Shown here piece after piece: positions 55,094 through 64,000 of a DNA stretch of 64,000 nucleotides. The notes under the pieces were generated by a model. That model made no database searches, was not told where the DNA came from, and saw only the letters and a list, made by a program, of their open reading frames with translations. Both the position numbers and the translations under genes were made by a program. Numbering within the stretch: the first letter of the stretch is position 1; each line of letters opens with the position of its first letter. Source of the DNA: Rhodobacter sp. SY28-1 (GTDB lineage: Bacteria > Pseudomonadota > Alphaproteobacteria > Rhodobacterales > Rhodobacteraceae); the NCBI RefSeq assembly GCF_005222785.1, contig NZ_STGH01000002.1:806001-870000 (forward strand). The letters run 5' to 3'.

Positions 55094-55939
55094 ATGTTTC
55101 CGCGTCCGATCCAGAAATCCTCAACCGCCGCGCAGTGGGTCTACACCATTGCGCTGCCGGTCGCACTCCTGATCTGGCTGTTCCCGCTGCTTGGCGTGGC
55201 GCTCACCTCCCTGCGCCCGGCCTCGGACCTGGCGCAAGGGAACTACTTTGGGATGCCGTCGGGCATTGCGTGGGAGAACTACAAGTTCATCTTCACCGAA
55301 ACGCCCATCGGGCAGTACATGGTGAACTCGCTTTGGGTGACGATCCCGACGGTGATCGGCGCAGTCAGCCTGTCGCTGATGACGGGGTTCGCGCTGGCTG
55401 TCTACGGGTTCCGGGCGAATATCCTGGTGTTCTTCATGTTCGTGGCGGGCAACTTCGTGCCGTTCCAGATCCTGATGGTCCCGGTCCGCGACATGACGCT
55501 GCAGCTGGGAATGTACGACACCTGGTATGGGTTGGCCCTCTTTCACATCGCGTTCCAGACCGGGTTCTGCACCCTCTTCATGCGGAACTTCATCAAGGCC
55601 CTGCCGTTCGAGCTGATCGAGGCCGCGCGGGTGGAGGGCGTCAGCGAATGGCGGATCTTCTGGTATATAGTCCTGCCCTTGATGCGCCCGGCCATCGCGG
55701 CGCTGTCGGTGCTGGTCTTCACCTTCATATGGAACGATTTCTTCTGGGCCACGGTGCTGACCCAAGGCGTTGACAGCCAGCCGATCACCGCCGGTCTGTC
55801 GTCGCTGAACGGCCAGTGGATCGCCCAGTGGCATCTGGTCAGCGCCGGGTCTATCCTTGCGGCCTTGCCGCCGGTGGCGATGTTCTTCCTGATGCAGAAG
55901 CATTTCATCGCAGGCCTGACGCTTGGGGCGGTCAAGTGA
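55094..55939 (+). CDS. Sugar ABC importer permease 2 (MalG/LacG type)
   Basis: The 281-residue protein has six helices and the EAA loop EAARVEGVSEWRIFWYIVLPLMRPAI, ending ...LMQKHFIAGLTLGAVK, which is typical of MalG-type sugar permeases. It starts 1 bp after permease 1. The ATPase partner is probably the UgpC/MalK-type protein encoded divergently. Confidence 0.95.
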   Translation: MFPRPIQKSSTAAQWVYTIALPVALLIWLFPLLGVALTSLRPASDLAQGNYFGMPSGIAWENYKFIFTETPIGQYMVNSLWVTIPTVIGAVSLSLMTGFALAVYGFRANILVFFMFVAGNFVPFQILMVPVRDMTLQLGMYDTWYGLALFHIAFQTGFCTLFMRNFIKALPFELIEAARVEGVSEWRIFWYIVLPLMRPAIAALSVLVFTFIWNDFFWATVLTQGVDSQPITAGLSSLNGQWIAQWHLVSAGSILAALPPVAMFFLMQKHFIAGLTLGAVK

Positions 55940-56025
55940 AGGCGACGGCCCTTCCGTCTGCCTGCTATGGCGACCGCAAGGACAGCCGGGTAAGAACACG
56001 CAAGGCAGCTTGAAAGGCGATAGGC

Positions 56026-56787
56026 ATGAGCGTGGTATTTGACGATCTCAAGGGCCAGTCGGTCTTTGTCACGGGCGGCGGGTCGGGCATCGGCGCGGCA
56101 TTGACCGAGGCCTTCCTGCGCCAAGGGGCGAAGGTCGCCTTCTGCCAAAGGTCGGACGCCACGGCGTTCTGTGACGAGATGGAACAGGCCACGGGCAACC
56201 GGCCGCTGTTCCTGCCGTGCGACATCTCGGTTACCGACCAGTTGCAGCTGACCCTTTCGACGGCGGCCAAGGTGCATGGGCCGATCACCGTGCTGGTGAA
56301 CAACGCCGCCAACGACAAGCGGCACGAGACTCTGCAGACCGACGAGACCTTCTGGGACTGGTCGATGGCGGTGAACCTGCGGTCGTATTTCTTTGCCTGC
56401 CAGTCGGTCATCCCGGGGATGAAGGCCGCAGGCGGCGGGTCGATCATCAACTTTTCCTCGATCAGCTTCATGATGGCCGACAAGGGCTATGCCGCCTACA
56501 TCACCGCGAATGCCGGGATCGTCGGGATGACGCGGACGCTGGCGCGCGAGTTCGGGCCTGACCACATCCGCGTCAACGCGGTGGCGCCGGGATGGGTGCT
56601 GACGGCGAAGCAGAAGGAAATGTGGGTCACGCCGGAAAGCCTGGCGGCGCATCTGGCGCGGCAGTGCATCCCGGATGAAATCCAGCCAGAGGACATGGCC
56701 GGGACGGTGCTGTTCCTGGCCTCCGATGCCTCACGCATGATGACGTCGCAGACGCTGGTTCTGGATGGAGGGTATATCTCGTCATGA
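56026..56787 (+). CDS. SDR-family sugar dehydrogenase (galactose dehydrogenase candidate), altered active site
   Basis: The 253-residue protein has the Rossmann TGGGSGIG (16-23), D-type second strand, NNAAND (92-97), Ser145, Tyr158, and VNAVAPGWVLT as in galactose/arabinose-type dehydrogenases. The YxxxK motif reads YITAN: residue 162 is Asn (codon AAT) instead of the catalytic Lys. It is placed between the importer and dgoK, where a D-galactose 1-dehydrogenase is expected, giving galactonolactone. Its stop overlaps the dgoK start by four bases. Activity is uncertain. Confidence 0.85.
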   Translation: MSVVFDDLKGQSVFVTGGGSGIGAALTEAFLRQGAKVAFCQRSDATAFCDEMEQATGNRPLFLPCDISVTDQLQLTLSTAAKVHGPITVLVNNAANDKRHETLQTDETFWDWSMAVNLRSYFFACQSVIPGMKAAGGGSIINFSSISFMMADKGYAAYITANAGIVGMTRTLAREFGPDHIRVNAVAPGWVLTAKQKEMWVTPESLAAHLARQCIPDEIQPEDMAGTVLFLASDASRMMTSQTLVLDGGYISS

Positions 56788-57695
56788 ACGAAGTTGCGCC
56801 CGCCTGGATTGCCGTCGACTGGGGCACGTCGAACCTCCGCGCCTGGGCGATGGGGGCAGATGGCCGCGTTCTGGCCGAGGCCGCGTCGGACGACGGCATG
56901 GGCAAGCTGACGCGCGAGGGGTTCGAGCCTGCGCTGGTGCGGCTGATCGGGGGCTGGCTGGGCAACGGGGCGCCAGTGGTAGCCTGTGGCATGGTCGGCA
57001 GTCGGCAGGGCTGGTGCGAGGCGCCCTATCGGGCGGTGCCGTGTTCGCCGGTCGATCGGGCCGGGCTGGTGCAGGTGCCGACGAATGATCCGCGGCTGCG
57101 GGTGTCGATTGCGCCGGGGCTGAAGCAGGCGAGTCCGGCGGACGTGATGCGGGGGGAAGAGACGCAGATCGCGGGCGCGCTGCAGAAGATGCCGGGCTAT
57201 GACGGGGTTCTGTGCTTGCCGGGGACGCATTCGAAATGGGTCCATATCAGCGCGGGCGAGGTGGTCAGCTTCCAGACCTTCATGACCGGCGAGATGTTCG
57301 CGCTGTTGTCCGAGGCGTCGGTCCTGCGGCACGGGATGCAGGGCGCAACGGGCTGGGATGAGGCGGCGTTTGACGCGGCGGTTTCGGATGCGCTGTCGAA
57401 GCCGGAAAAACTGGGCGCGCGCCTGTTTTCGCTGCGGGCCGAGGGGCTGATCGCCGGGCTGTCGGCGGCGGCGGCGCGGGCGCGGTTGTCGGGCCTTCTG
57501 ATCGGCACCGAACTGGCGGCAGCAAGGCCCTATTGGCTGGGTCAGCGTGTGACGCTGATCGGGGCCGAGAAGCTGTCGGCTGCCTATGCCCGCGCGCTGG
57601 CGTTGCAGGGGATCGAGGCGAAACGCCTGTCGGCCACTGACTGCACCCTTGCGGGCCTTGCCTCGCTTTCACCCCAGACCGAGACCACCAGATGA
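56784..57695 (+). CDS. dgoK: 2-dehydro-3-deoxygalactonokinase
   Basis: DgoK phosphorylates 2-dehydro-3-deoxygalactonate at C6 with ATP. The 303-residue ASKHA-type kinase has the phosphate-1 motif [38 protein letters not shown] and [11 protein letters not shown], which are the DgoK family hallmarks. It overlaps the SDR gene by four bases and the dgoA start by four bases. Confidence 0.94.
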   Translation: MNEVAPAWIAVDWGTSNLRAWAMGADGRVLAEAASDDGMGKLTREGFEPALVRLIGGWLGNGAPVVACGMVGSRQGWCEAPYRAVPCSPVDRAGLVQVPTNDPRLRVSIAPGLKQASPADVMRGEETQIAGALQKMPGYDGVLCLPGTHSKWVHISAGEVVSFQTFMTGEMFALLSEASVLRHGMQGATGWDEAAFDAAVSDALSKPEKLGARLFSLRAEGLIAGLSAAAARARLSGLLIGTELAAARPYWLGQRVTLIGAEKLSAAYARALALQGIEAKRLSATDCTLAGLASLSPQTETTR

Positions 57696-58297
57696 CACAC
57701 CGGAATCTGATTGCCATCCTGCGCGGGATCACACCGCCCGAAGCCGCTGCTGCTGCCAAGGCTCTGGTCGTGGCGGGGATCACCCGGATCGAGGTGCCGT
57801 TGAACTCGCCGTCGCCGTTTGAGTCGATTGCGGCCATGGTCGCTGCGGTGCCAGAGGCCGAGATCGGGGCGGGGACGGTGCTGACAGTCGAGGAGGTCGC
57901 CCGCGTGAAGGCGGCGGGAGGGACGCTGGTGGTGTCGCCCAATGCCGATGTCGAGGTGATCCGGGCGACGGTGGCGGCGGGGATGGCGTCCTGGCCGGGG
58001 GTGATGACGCCGACGGAGTGTTTCGCGGCGATCAAGGCGGGGGCGACGGGGCTGAAGCTGTTCCCGGGCAGCCTGATCGGGCCGGAGGGGCTGAAGGCGA
58101 TCCGCGCGGTATTGCCGAAGGATCTGCCGGTCTATGCCGTGGGCGGGGCGGGGCCGGCGAACTTTGCCGATTGGGCGAAGGCCGGGGCGCAGGGCTTTGG
58201 CATTGGCACGGCGCTTTATGTGCCGGGTCTGTCCACTGCGGACATTGCCAGCCGCGCGGAGGCGATCGTGGCGGCTTACGACGAGGTGTTCGCATGA
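57692..58297 (+). CDS. dgoA: 2-dehydro-3-deoxy-6-phosphogalactonate aldolase
   Basis: DgoA cleaves KDPGal to pyruvate and glyceraldehyde 3-phosphate. The 201-residue TIM-barrel aldolase (KDPG family) has [15 protein letters not shown], the Glu of RIEVPLNSP (Glu34), GAGTVLT and the Schiff-base Lys122 in TGLKLFPGS. It overlaps dgoK and the following lactonase gene by four bases each. Confidence 0.94.
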   Translation: MTHRNLIAILRGITPPEAAAAAKALVVAGITRIEVPLNSPSPFESIAAMVAAVPEAEIGAGTVLTVEEVARVKAAGGTLVVSPNADVEVIRATVAAGMASWPGVMTPTECFAAIKAGATGLKLFPGSLIGPEGLKAIRAVLPKDLPVYAVGGAGPANFADWAKAGAQGFGIGTALYVPGLSTADIASRAEAIVAAYDEVFA

Positions 58298-59130
58298 TCT
58301 TCGATGCGCGTCGCTGCGAACTGGGCGAGGGCGCCCTTTGGCACCCCGTCCGGCAAGAACTGTTCTGGTTCGACATCCTGAACCGGACCCTGCATTCGCA
58401 GGCCCGGTCCTGGACCTTTCCCGAGATGGTCTCTGCCGCCGGGTGGATCAGTGCGGATGAGCTTCTGATCGCCAGTGAGGCCGGGTTGTTCCGGTTCGAT
58501 CTGGTGACCGGCGAGCGCCAGCCTGTCGCCAGCGTCGGCAGCCCGGCGACCCGGTCGAACGATGGCCGCGCGGACCGGCAGGGCGGGTTCTGGTTCGGGA
58601 CGATGGGGAGACGGGCCGAGAAAGGCGTTGGCGCGATCTGGCGCTGGCATCGCAGGGAAGTGCGGCAGCTGTTCCCGGGGATCACGATCCCGAACTCGAT
58701 CTGTTTCACCCCCGATGGGACGGCGGCGCATTTTTCGGACACGGCCGAAGGCAAGGTGATGAAGGTCGCGCTGGATGCTGCGGGCTGGCCGAAGGGCGAA
58801 CCGGTGGTCTGGCACGACTTTGCCCGGTCCGGGCTGAACCCGGACGGCGCGGTGATCGACGCCGCGGGGCGGTTCTGGAACGCGCAGTGGGGCGAGGGGC
58901 GCGTGGCCTGTTACGGGCCGGACGGGGCCTTCTTGCAAGCGGTAGAAACCCCCGGCGCGCCGCAGTCCTCGTGTCCGGCCTTTGGCGGGGCCGCTCTGAA
59001 AACGCTTTTCGTCACCACCGCCCTTGAACACATGGACGCCGAGGCGCGGGCGAAGCATCCGGCCTCGGGTCAGGTCTTTGCCTTTGAAGGCGTCGCCCAG
59101 GGGCTTCCCGAACCGCAGGTCATCCTATGA
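58294..59130 (+). CDS. SMP-30/gluconolactonase-family lactonase
   Basis: The 278-residue six-bladed propeller has the metal-site pattern [59 protein letters not shown] and [28 protein letters not shown]. It most likely opens galactono-1,4-lactone to galactonate, given dgoK and dgoA next to it. Start ATG 58294 overlaps the aldolase stop. Confidence 0.92.
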   Translation: MIFDARRCELGEGALWHPVRQELFWFDILNRTLHSQARSWTFPEMVSAAGWISADELLIASEAGLFRFDLVTGERQPVASVGSPATRSNDGRADRQGGFWFGTMGRRAEKGVGAIWRWHRREVRQLFPGITIPNSICFTPDGTAAHFSDTAEGKVMKVALDAAGWPKGEPVVWHDFARSGLNPDGAVIDAAGRFWNAQWGEGRVACYGPDGAFLQAVETPGAPQSSCPAFGGAALKTLFVTTALEHMDAEARAKHPASGQVFAFEGVAQGLPEPQVIL

Positions 59131-61031
59131 AACGCACGCTTGGCGTCTGCTACTACCCCGAACACTGGCCCGAGGCGCAATGGGCCGAGGATGCGGCCCG
59201 GATGGCGCGGCTGGGTCTGACTTGGGTGAGGATCGGTGAGTTCGCCTGGAGCCGGATGGAGCCCGAGCCGGGGCGGTACGACTGGGACTGGCTGGACAGG
59301 GCGATCGCCACGCTGGGCGCGCGGGGGCTGAAGGTCGTGTTGGGGACGCCCACGGCAACCCCGCCGCGGTGGATGGTCGACAGGCATCCCGACATGCTGG
59401 CGGTCGATGCTGAAGGGCGGGTCCGCGGGTTCGGCTCGCGCCGGCATTATGATTTCTCGCACCGGGGCTATCGGGCGGAATGCGCGAGGATCGTCGGCCT
59501 GATGGCGGAACGCTATGGGAAGAACCCCCATGTCGCGGCCTGGCAGACCGACAACGAATATGCCTGCCACGCGACCACCCTCAGCTATTCGGAGGCCGCG
59601 AAGGCGGCGTTCCAGGACTGGCTGGCGCAGAAGTACCAGTCGCCGGATGCGCTGAACCGGGCCTGGGGCAATGTGTTCTGGTCGATGGAATACCGCGACT
59701 TCCGCGAGATCGGCTTGCCGAACCTGACGGTGACCGAGCCGAACCCGAGCCATGTGATGGACTTCCGCCGCTTTGCCAGCGACGAGGTGCGCGCCTTCAA
59801 CAAGCTGCAGGTTGACATCATCCGCAAGCACTCCGCCGCCCCGGTGGCGCACAACTTCATGGGGGCGGTTACTGAGTTCGACCATTGGGATGTGGGCGCG
59901 GACCTGGATATCGCGTCTTGGGACAGCTACCCGTTGGGCTTCCTGTCCGACCGCATCCCGGCGGACGCGGAACACAAGCGGCGCTTTGTGCGGCAGGGGG
60001 ATCCGGATTTTCAGGCCTTCCACCATGACCTCTACCGTGCCGTGGGCCGGGGGCGCTGGTGGATCATGGAGCAGCAGCCGGGCCCGGTGAACTGGGCGCC
60101 CTACAACCCCGATCCGCTGCCCGGCATGGCGCGGCTTTGGGCCTGGGAGGCCTTTGCGCATGGGGCCGAGGCCGTGTGCTACTTCCGCTGGAGGCAGGCG
60201 CCCTTTGCGCAGGAGCAGATGCATGCGGGGCTTCTGCGGCCCGACAGCGCCCCGGCCCAGGCCTTCAGCGAGGCCGAGCAGGTGGCGCAGGAGCTGGCGG
60301 CGATGCCGCCGGAGGCCGGGACCGGCAAGGCGGACGTGGCTCTGGTCTTTGACTATGCGTCCGACTGGGCCTGGGACATCCAGCCGCAGGGGCGGAGCTT
60401 CCAGTATTTCTGGCTGGTGTTCCACATCTACAAGGGCCTTCGTCGGCTGGGGTTGAACGTGGACATCGTGCGCCCCGATGTGGCGGACCTGACGGGCTAC
60501 AAGCTGTTGCTGGCACCGGGGCTGTTCACTCTGTCCGATGCGCTCAAATCGGCGTTGGCTGGGTTCAGCGGCACGGCGATCCTGGGGCCGCGGACGAATT
60601 CGAAGACCCTGAACTTCTCGATCCCGGTGCCCCTGCCCCCTGCCCTGCCGGGGCTGGATGCGATGATCGCGCGGGTGGAAAGCCTGCCGCCGGACGTGCC
60701 GGTGCCGCTGGCGCAGGGCGGCGCGCTGGTGAACTGGCGCGAGAAGCTGGAGGGCGGGGCAGAGGTGGTTGAAGTGGCCGAAGACGGCTGGCCGGCGCTG
60801 GTCTGTGCCGGGAAGCTTCATTACCTTGGTGGCTGGCCGGACGATCAGGCCCTGACGCGGATCCTGCAGCGCGCCTGTGCTGCGGAAGGCATCGAGACCG
60901 ATCCGCTGCCCGAGGGCCTGCGGCGGCGGGATACCGCCACGCACCGGTTCCTGTTCAATTACAACCCGGTTCCGGCGGAATGGGGCGGGGTCACGATCCC
61001 TCCGGCTGGAGTGTTGTGGAGCCAGCTCTGA
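59127..61031 (+). CDS. GH42 beta-galactosidase
   Basis: This enzyme hydrolyses terminal beta-galactose residues, probably from imported oligosaccharides, inside the cell (no signal is seen). The 634-residue protein has the family start [21 protein letters not shown], the acid/base Glu144 in TDNEYACH, and the nucleophile Glu315 in [13 protein letters not shown], followed by the trimerisation and C-terminal beta domains. It overlaps the lactonase gene by four bases, so it is the last gene of one polycistronic unit that supplies galactose to the pathway. Confidence 0.95.
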   Translation: MKRTLGVCYYPEHWPEAQWAEDAARMARLGLTWVRIGEFAWSRMEPEPGRYDWDWLDRAIATLGARGLKVVLGTPTATPPRWMVDRHPDMLAVDAEGRVRGFGSRRHYDFSHRGYRAECARIVGLMAERYGKNPHVAAWQTDNEYACHATTLSYSEAAKAAFQDWLAQKYQSPDALNRAWGNVFWSMEYRDFREIGLPNLTVTEPNPSHVMDFRRFASDEVRAFNKLQVDIIRKHSAAPVAHNFMGAVTEFDHWDVGADLDIASWDSYPLGFLSDRIPADAEHKRRFVRQGDPDFQAFHHDLYRAVGRGRWWIMEQQPGPVNWAPYNPDPLPGMARLWAWEAFAHGAEAVCYFRWRQAPFAQEQMHAGLLRPDSAPAQAFSEAEQVAQELAAMPPEAGTGKADVALVFDYASDWAWDIQPQGRSFQYFWLVFHIYKGLRRLGLNVDIVRPDVADLTGYKLLLAPGLFTLSDALKSALAGFSGTAILGPRTNSKTLNFSIPVPLPPALPGLDAMIARVESLPPDVPVPLAQGGALVNWREKLEGGAEVVEVAEDGWPALVCAGKLHYLGGWPDDQALTRILQRACAAEGIETDPLPEGLRRRDTATHRFLFNYNPVPAEWGGVTIPPAGVLWSQL

Positions 61032-61034
61032 GAC

Positions 61035-61078
61035 ACGGGCGGCCGAAATTTTTCGGCGAGAGATTTCGGCCGTGCCGT
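61035..61078. terminator. Bidirectional hairpin between beta-galactosidase and alpha-glucosidase genes
   Basis: CGGCCGAAAT (61040-61049) pairs perfectly with ATTTCGGCCG (61063-61072), extended by ACGG and CCGT on the outside. It lies between the stop codons of converging genes. Long stem, internal T-run; no clean T-run outside. Confidence 0.65.
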
Positions 61079-62688
61079 CAGTCCTGAACTGTTACCGTTC
61101 CGGTGACGGGCAGAAAAGCCGCCGCATTGGGGCCAAGGGTCAGCCGGTCGCCTTGCAGCACGGCATGCAGGGACGGGCCGGTCGGCGCATCGACTCCTGA
61201 CACCGTGACTGACAGCGCCACGGGCGAGAGGTTGAAGAGGCAGAGAAGTGCCCCGTCGCCTTCCCCGCGGATGAATCCCAGCACCGGCTCGCCCAGGTCG
61301 AGGAAGCGGGTCTTGCCCGCCTGCAGCGTGGCGGAGCCTTTCCGGAACGCCAGGGCCGCGCGGTAGTGTTCCAGCACCGAGCCCTGGGCGCCCTCCTGGC
61401 CTGCAACATGCCGGGCGGCCTGTTCGGCCTTGACCGGCAGCCAGGGTTTCACCGTCGAGAACCCCGCGTGGGGAGAGGCATCCCAGACCATCGGCGTGCG
61501 GGTGTTGTCGCGGCCAATGGGTTCCGGCCAGAAGTTGATGCCCTGCGGATCGGTCAGTTCCTCCAGATCGAGGGGCGTGTCGGTTTGGCCCAGTTCCTCG
61601 CCCTGCCAGAGGCAGACGGAGCCCTCGAACGCCAGAAGGAGCGACCCTGCCTGCTTTGCCACATCCTCGACGCTGTTGCCATGTTCGGCCCAGCGGGTGG
61701 CGTGGCGGACGACGTCGTGGTTGGAAAACGCCCACATCGGCCAGCCGTCGGGCGCGCCCTTGAAGAAGCCTTCGACCTTCTCGCGGAAGAAGGTGGCGTC
61801 GTATTCGTAGCCCATCAGCTCAAACGAATAGCACTGATGCAGCCGCCCCGGCGCGGTGTATTCGCCCATCATGCGGATCGCGTGGTGGGCCTCGCCCATC
61901 TCGCCCACGGAGGCTGCGCCGTATTCGTCAAGAAGGACGCGGATGCGTTCCATCCAGGGCAGGTTCTCGGGCTGGTTCTTGGAAAACAGGTGGTACTGCA
62001 TCCCATAGGGGTTGCCCTCGGGTTCCTTCTTCACCCGGAAGTCGGCCGGGTCGTCGCGGTACAGCGGATCGTGGAAGAAGTAGTTCACGGTGTCGAAGCG
62101 GAAGCCGTCGACGCCGCGGTCCAGCCAGAAGCGCATCGCCTCCAGCGCCCAGTCCTGGACGGCGGGGTTGTGGTAGTTCAGGTCGGGCTGCGCGGTCAGG
62201 AAATTGTGCAGGTAGTACTGCTTGCGCCGGGCATCCCATTGCCAGGCTGGCCCGCCAAAGACCGACAGCCAGTTGCAGGGTGGGGTGCCGTCGTGGCGCG
62301 GGTCGACCCAGACATACCAGTCAGCCTTGGGATTCTCGCGGTCCTTGCGGCTTTCGGTGAAGAACGGGTGCTGGTCCGAGGTGTGGTTGAGGACCTGGTC
62401 GATGATGACCTTCAGCCCCAGCTCATGCGCGCGAGCGACCATGGTGTCGAAGTCTGCCAGCGTGCCGAAGACCGGATCGACATCGCAATAGTCGCTGACG
62501 TCATAGCCCATGTCCTTCATCGGGCTTTTGAAGAAGGGCGACAGCCAGATGGCATCCACGCCAAGGGCCGCCAGATGCGGCAGGCGCAGGGTGATGCCGG
62601 GGAGGTCGCCGACCCCGTCGCCGTTCGAATCCTGGAACGACCGGGGATAGACCTGATAGGTCACTGCACCTTTCCACCAGTCCGACAT
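61078..62688 (-). CDS. GH13 alpha-glucosidase
   Basis: The 536-residue cytosolic enzyme starts MSDWWKGAVTYQVYPRSFQDSNGDGVGDLPGI and has the GH13 motifs DQVLNHTSDQHPFF, the nucleophile Asp199 in DGFRFDT, the acid/base Glu263 in SVGEMGE, and Asp325 in FSNHD. This is the GH13_23-type alpha-glucosidase that hydrolyses maltose-like sugars. The ATG at 62688 has GAGGAGGTCTCG before it; upstream frame is not homologous. It faces the beta-galactosidase gene and belongs to a separate unit, perhaps with the MFS gene divergent from it. Confidence 0.95.
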   Translation of the reverse strand: MSDWWKGAVTYQVYPRSFQDSNGDGVGDLPGITLRLPHLAALGVDAIWLSPFFKSPMKDMGYDVSDYCDVDPVFGTLADFDTMVARAHELGLKVIIDQVLNHTSDQHPFFTESRKDRENPKADWYVWVDPRHDGTPPCNWLSVFGGPAWQWDARRKQYYLHNFLTAQPDLNYHNPAVQDWALEAMRFWLDRGVDGFRFDTVNYFFHDPLYRDDPADFRVKKEPEGNPYGMQYHLFSKNQPENLPWMERIRVLLDEYGAASVGEMGEAHHAIRMMGEYTAPGRLHQCYSFELMGYEYDATFFREKVEGFFKGAPDGWPMWAFSNHDVVRHATRWAEHGNSVEDVAKQAGSLLLAFEGSVCLWQGEELGQTDTPLDLEELTDPQGINFWPEPIGRDNTRTPMVWDASPHAGFSTVKPWLPVKAEQAARHVAGQEGAQGSVLEHYRAALAFRKGSATLQAGKTRFLDLGEPVLGFIRGEGDGALLCLFNLSPVALSVTVSGVDAPTGPSLHAVLQGDRLTLGPNAAAFLPVTGTVTVQD

Positions 62689-62924
62689 CGAGACCTCCTC
62701 AGCCCACTTGTCCGAGGCATATCCGGGGTTCATGCGCAGAGGAAGTCCAAAGCGGTTTCCATTGGGGTTTCGGGCAATTTCTGTGGGCCGATGTCGCGCG
62801 GTTGCCGCTTTGGCAGCCATTGGAAAGGCAGGGGACGGGCGGAGTGTAACCGTCACAAGTTCGCAGTTGACGCTGCACGGGTGCAGGCGCAGGTTCCACG
62901 CCTGACCCTGTTAAGGCGCGCGAG

Positions 62925-64000
62925 ATGCAGTCTGCAAAAGCCCCCCTGATCACCCCCGTCCTGATTGCTGGCTGTGCGGTCCTGATGATCTCGTTCGCGA
63001 TCCGGGCCAGTTTCGGGGTGTTCCAGATCCCGATCGCGTCGGAATTCGGCTGGCTGCGCGCGGACTTTTCCCTGGCGATCGCGATCCAGAACCTGGCCTG
63101 GGGGATCGGGCAGCCCTTGTTCGGGGCGATGGCGGAACGGTTCGGCGACCGCAAGGCGATCATCCTGGGGGCGCTGATGTATGCGCTGGGGCTGGTGTTG
63201 TCCGCCTATGCCGTGACGCCGGGGCAGCATCAGCTGCTGGCGATCCTGGTGGGGTTCGGCATTGCGGGGACCGGATTCGGGGTGATCCTGGCCATCGTCG
63301 GCCGTGCGGCGAGTGCCGAGAACCGGTCGATGGCCTTGGGGATCGCGACGGCGGCGGGGTCGGCGGGTCAGGTCTTCGGCGCGCCGACGGCGGAGTGGCT
63401 GTTGCAGAGCTACAGCTGGCAGACTGTATTCATGATCTTCGCGGTGGTGATCCTGACCACGCTGGCGGCCCTGCCCTTCCTGCGGAGCCCGCAGCTGGCC
63501 TCGAAGCAAGAGCTGGAGGAAAGCCTGGGGACCGTGCTGGTCCGCGCCTTCAAGGACCCGTCCTATACGCTGATTTTCCTGGGGTTCTTTTCCTGCGGCT
63601 ATCAGCTGGCCTTCATCACCGCGCATTTCCCGGCCTTCGTGACCGAGCTGTGTTCGCCCATCGACGCGGGGAGCATGCTGTCGAACATCGGCGTCACCAC
63701 GACTTCGGCGCTGGGGGCGGTGTCGATTGCGGTGATCGGGCTGTTCAACATCGCGGGGACGCTGACGGCGGGCTATCTGGGCAAGCGGTACACGAAGAAA
63801 TACCTGCTGTTCGGGATCTATGTCGGGCGCACCATCGCGGCGGCTTTGTTCATCCTTTTGCCGATCACGCCAGTCAGCGTGCTGGTCTTCTCGGCAATCA
63901 TGGGCTCGCTTTGGCTGGCCACGGTCCCGCTGACCTCTGGCCTCGTCGCCCATATCTACGGCATCCGCTACATGGGCACGCTGTACGGCGTCGTGTTCCT
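62925..64000 (+). CDS. MFS transporter, N-terminal part (runs off the window)
   Basis: The frame starts at ATG 62925 (MQSAKAPLITPVLIAGCAV) and remains open to base 64000, over 358 residues. About nine helices are visible, with the MFS loop GAMAERFGDRKAIILGALM between helices 2 and 3 and its second copy GYLGKRYTKKYLLFGIYVG. No substrate-specific motif stands out. It diverges from the alpha-glucosidase gene 236 bp away; a weak ribosome site is present. Confidence 0.9.
   Translation, partial: MQSAKAPLITPVLIAGCAVLMISFAIRASFGVFQIPIASEFGWLRADFSLAIAIQNLAWGIGQPLFGAMAERFGDRKAIILGALMYALGLVLSAYAVTPGQHQLLAILVGFGIAGTGFGVILAIVGRAASAENRSMALGIATAAGSAGQVFGAPTAEWLLQSYSWQTVFMIFAVVILTTLAALPFLRSPQLASKQELEESLGTVLVRAFKDPSYTLIFLGFFSCGYQLAFITAHFPAFVTELCSPIDAGSMLSNIGVTTTSALGAVSIAVIGLFNIAGTLTAGYLGKRYTKKYLLFGIYVGRTIAAALFILLPITPVSVLVFSAIMGSLWLATVPLTSGLVAHIYGIRYMGTLYGVVF

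Noticed and set aside
62747-62765. CCAAAGCGGTTTCC as a LacI-type operator before the alpha-glucosidase gene
   Set aside because: The two halves pair only partly, there is no LacI gene in the window, and the match to known sugar operators is loose.

Overview
This window looks like chromosomal DNA from a GC-rich alphaproteobacterium of the Rhodobacteraceae/Paracoccaceae type. The evidence is the complete ccoNOQP and ccoGHIS cbb3-oxidase loci with FNR-type boxes, a split glutamate-synthase-like set (glxBCD) with a type III glutamine synthetase, a D,D-carboxypeptidase carrying a SPOR domain, and short intergenic repeats that recur at gene ends. No species can be named from the sequence alone. I see no rRNA, tRNA, insertion sequence, prophage, CRISPR array or origin. 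No gap between genes exceeds about 300 bases.

Layout. 1-8.1 kb: the end of a cupin gene; a leftward operon glxB-glxC-glxD-glnT (amidotransferase, FMN synthase and GXGXG parts of a glutamate synthase, plus a GS-III or gamma-glutamylmethylamide synthetase); and a divergent rightward operon of three very small membrane proteins followed by an ethanolamine-permease-like APC transporter. 8.1-15.9 kb: an Imm10-like orphan, hemF, a lipoprotein, an SDR lacking its catalytic Lys, an RsmC-like methyltransferase, clpS, a HAD hydrolase, a D,D-carboxypeptidase and an FAH-family enzyme. 15.9-25.6 kb: cbb3 oxidase maturation genes (ccoGHIS) and structural genes (ccoNOQP), with FNR boxes upstream of ccoG and ccoN and a divergent universal stress protein. 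25.6-29.9 kb: a UDP-GlcNAc 2-epimerase and an RTX metalloprotease with a small exported companion.

30-37.4 kb: a MerR regulator, two hotdog thioesterases coupled to a MATE exporter, a UspA protein, an eptA-dgkA pair (phosphoethanolamine transfer and diacylglycerol recycling), and nfu-tsaB-rimI. 37.5-43.1 kb: a nucleoside ABC importer (binding protein, double ATPase, two permeases) with a purine nucleoside phosphorylase, preceded by a RutR-like operator. 43.2-50.8 kb: TauE/TIGR02186, ubiK, lgt, a MidA-family methyltransferase, pgeF, lrp, trxB and an M15-like orphan. 50.9-62.7 kb: a beta-galactoside island, with iclR and ugpC-type ATPase going left and a binding protein, two permeases, SDR, dgoK, dgoA, lactonase and GH42 beta-galactosidase going right. 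This fits oxidative (De Ley-Doudoroff) galactose degradation, except that no galactonate dehydratase is present. A GH13 alpha-glucosidase and a truncated MFS transporter close the window.

The points most worth a second look are: (i) the three tiny membrane proteins with the permease opposite glxBCD-glnT; (ii) two families of dispersed intergenic palindromic elements, one with a hairpin whose arms change together; (iii) a 54-residue super-repeat in the RTX protease; (iv) catalytic or metal-binding residues missing from two SDR proteins and from CcoI; and (v) two unfamiliar orphan genes, Imm10-like and M15-like.
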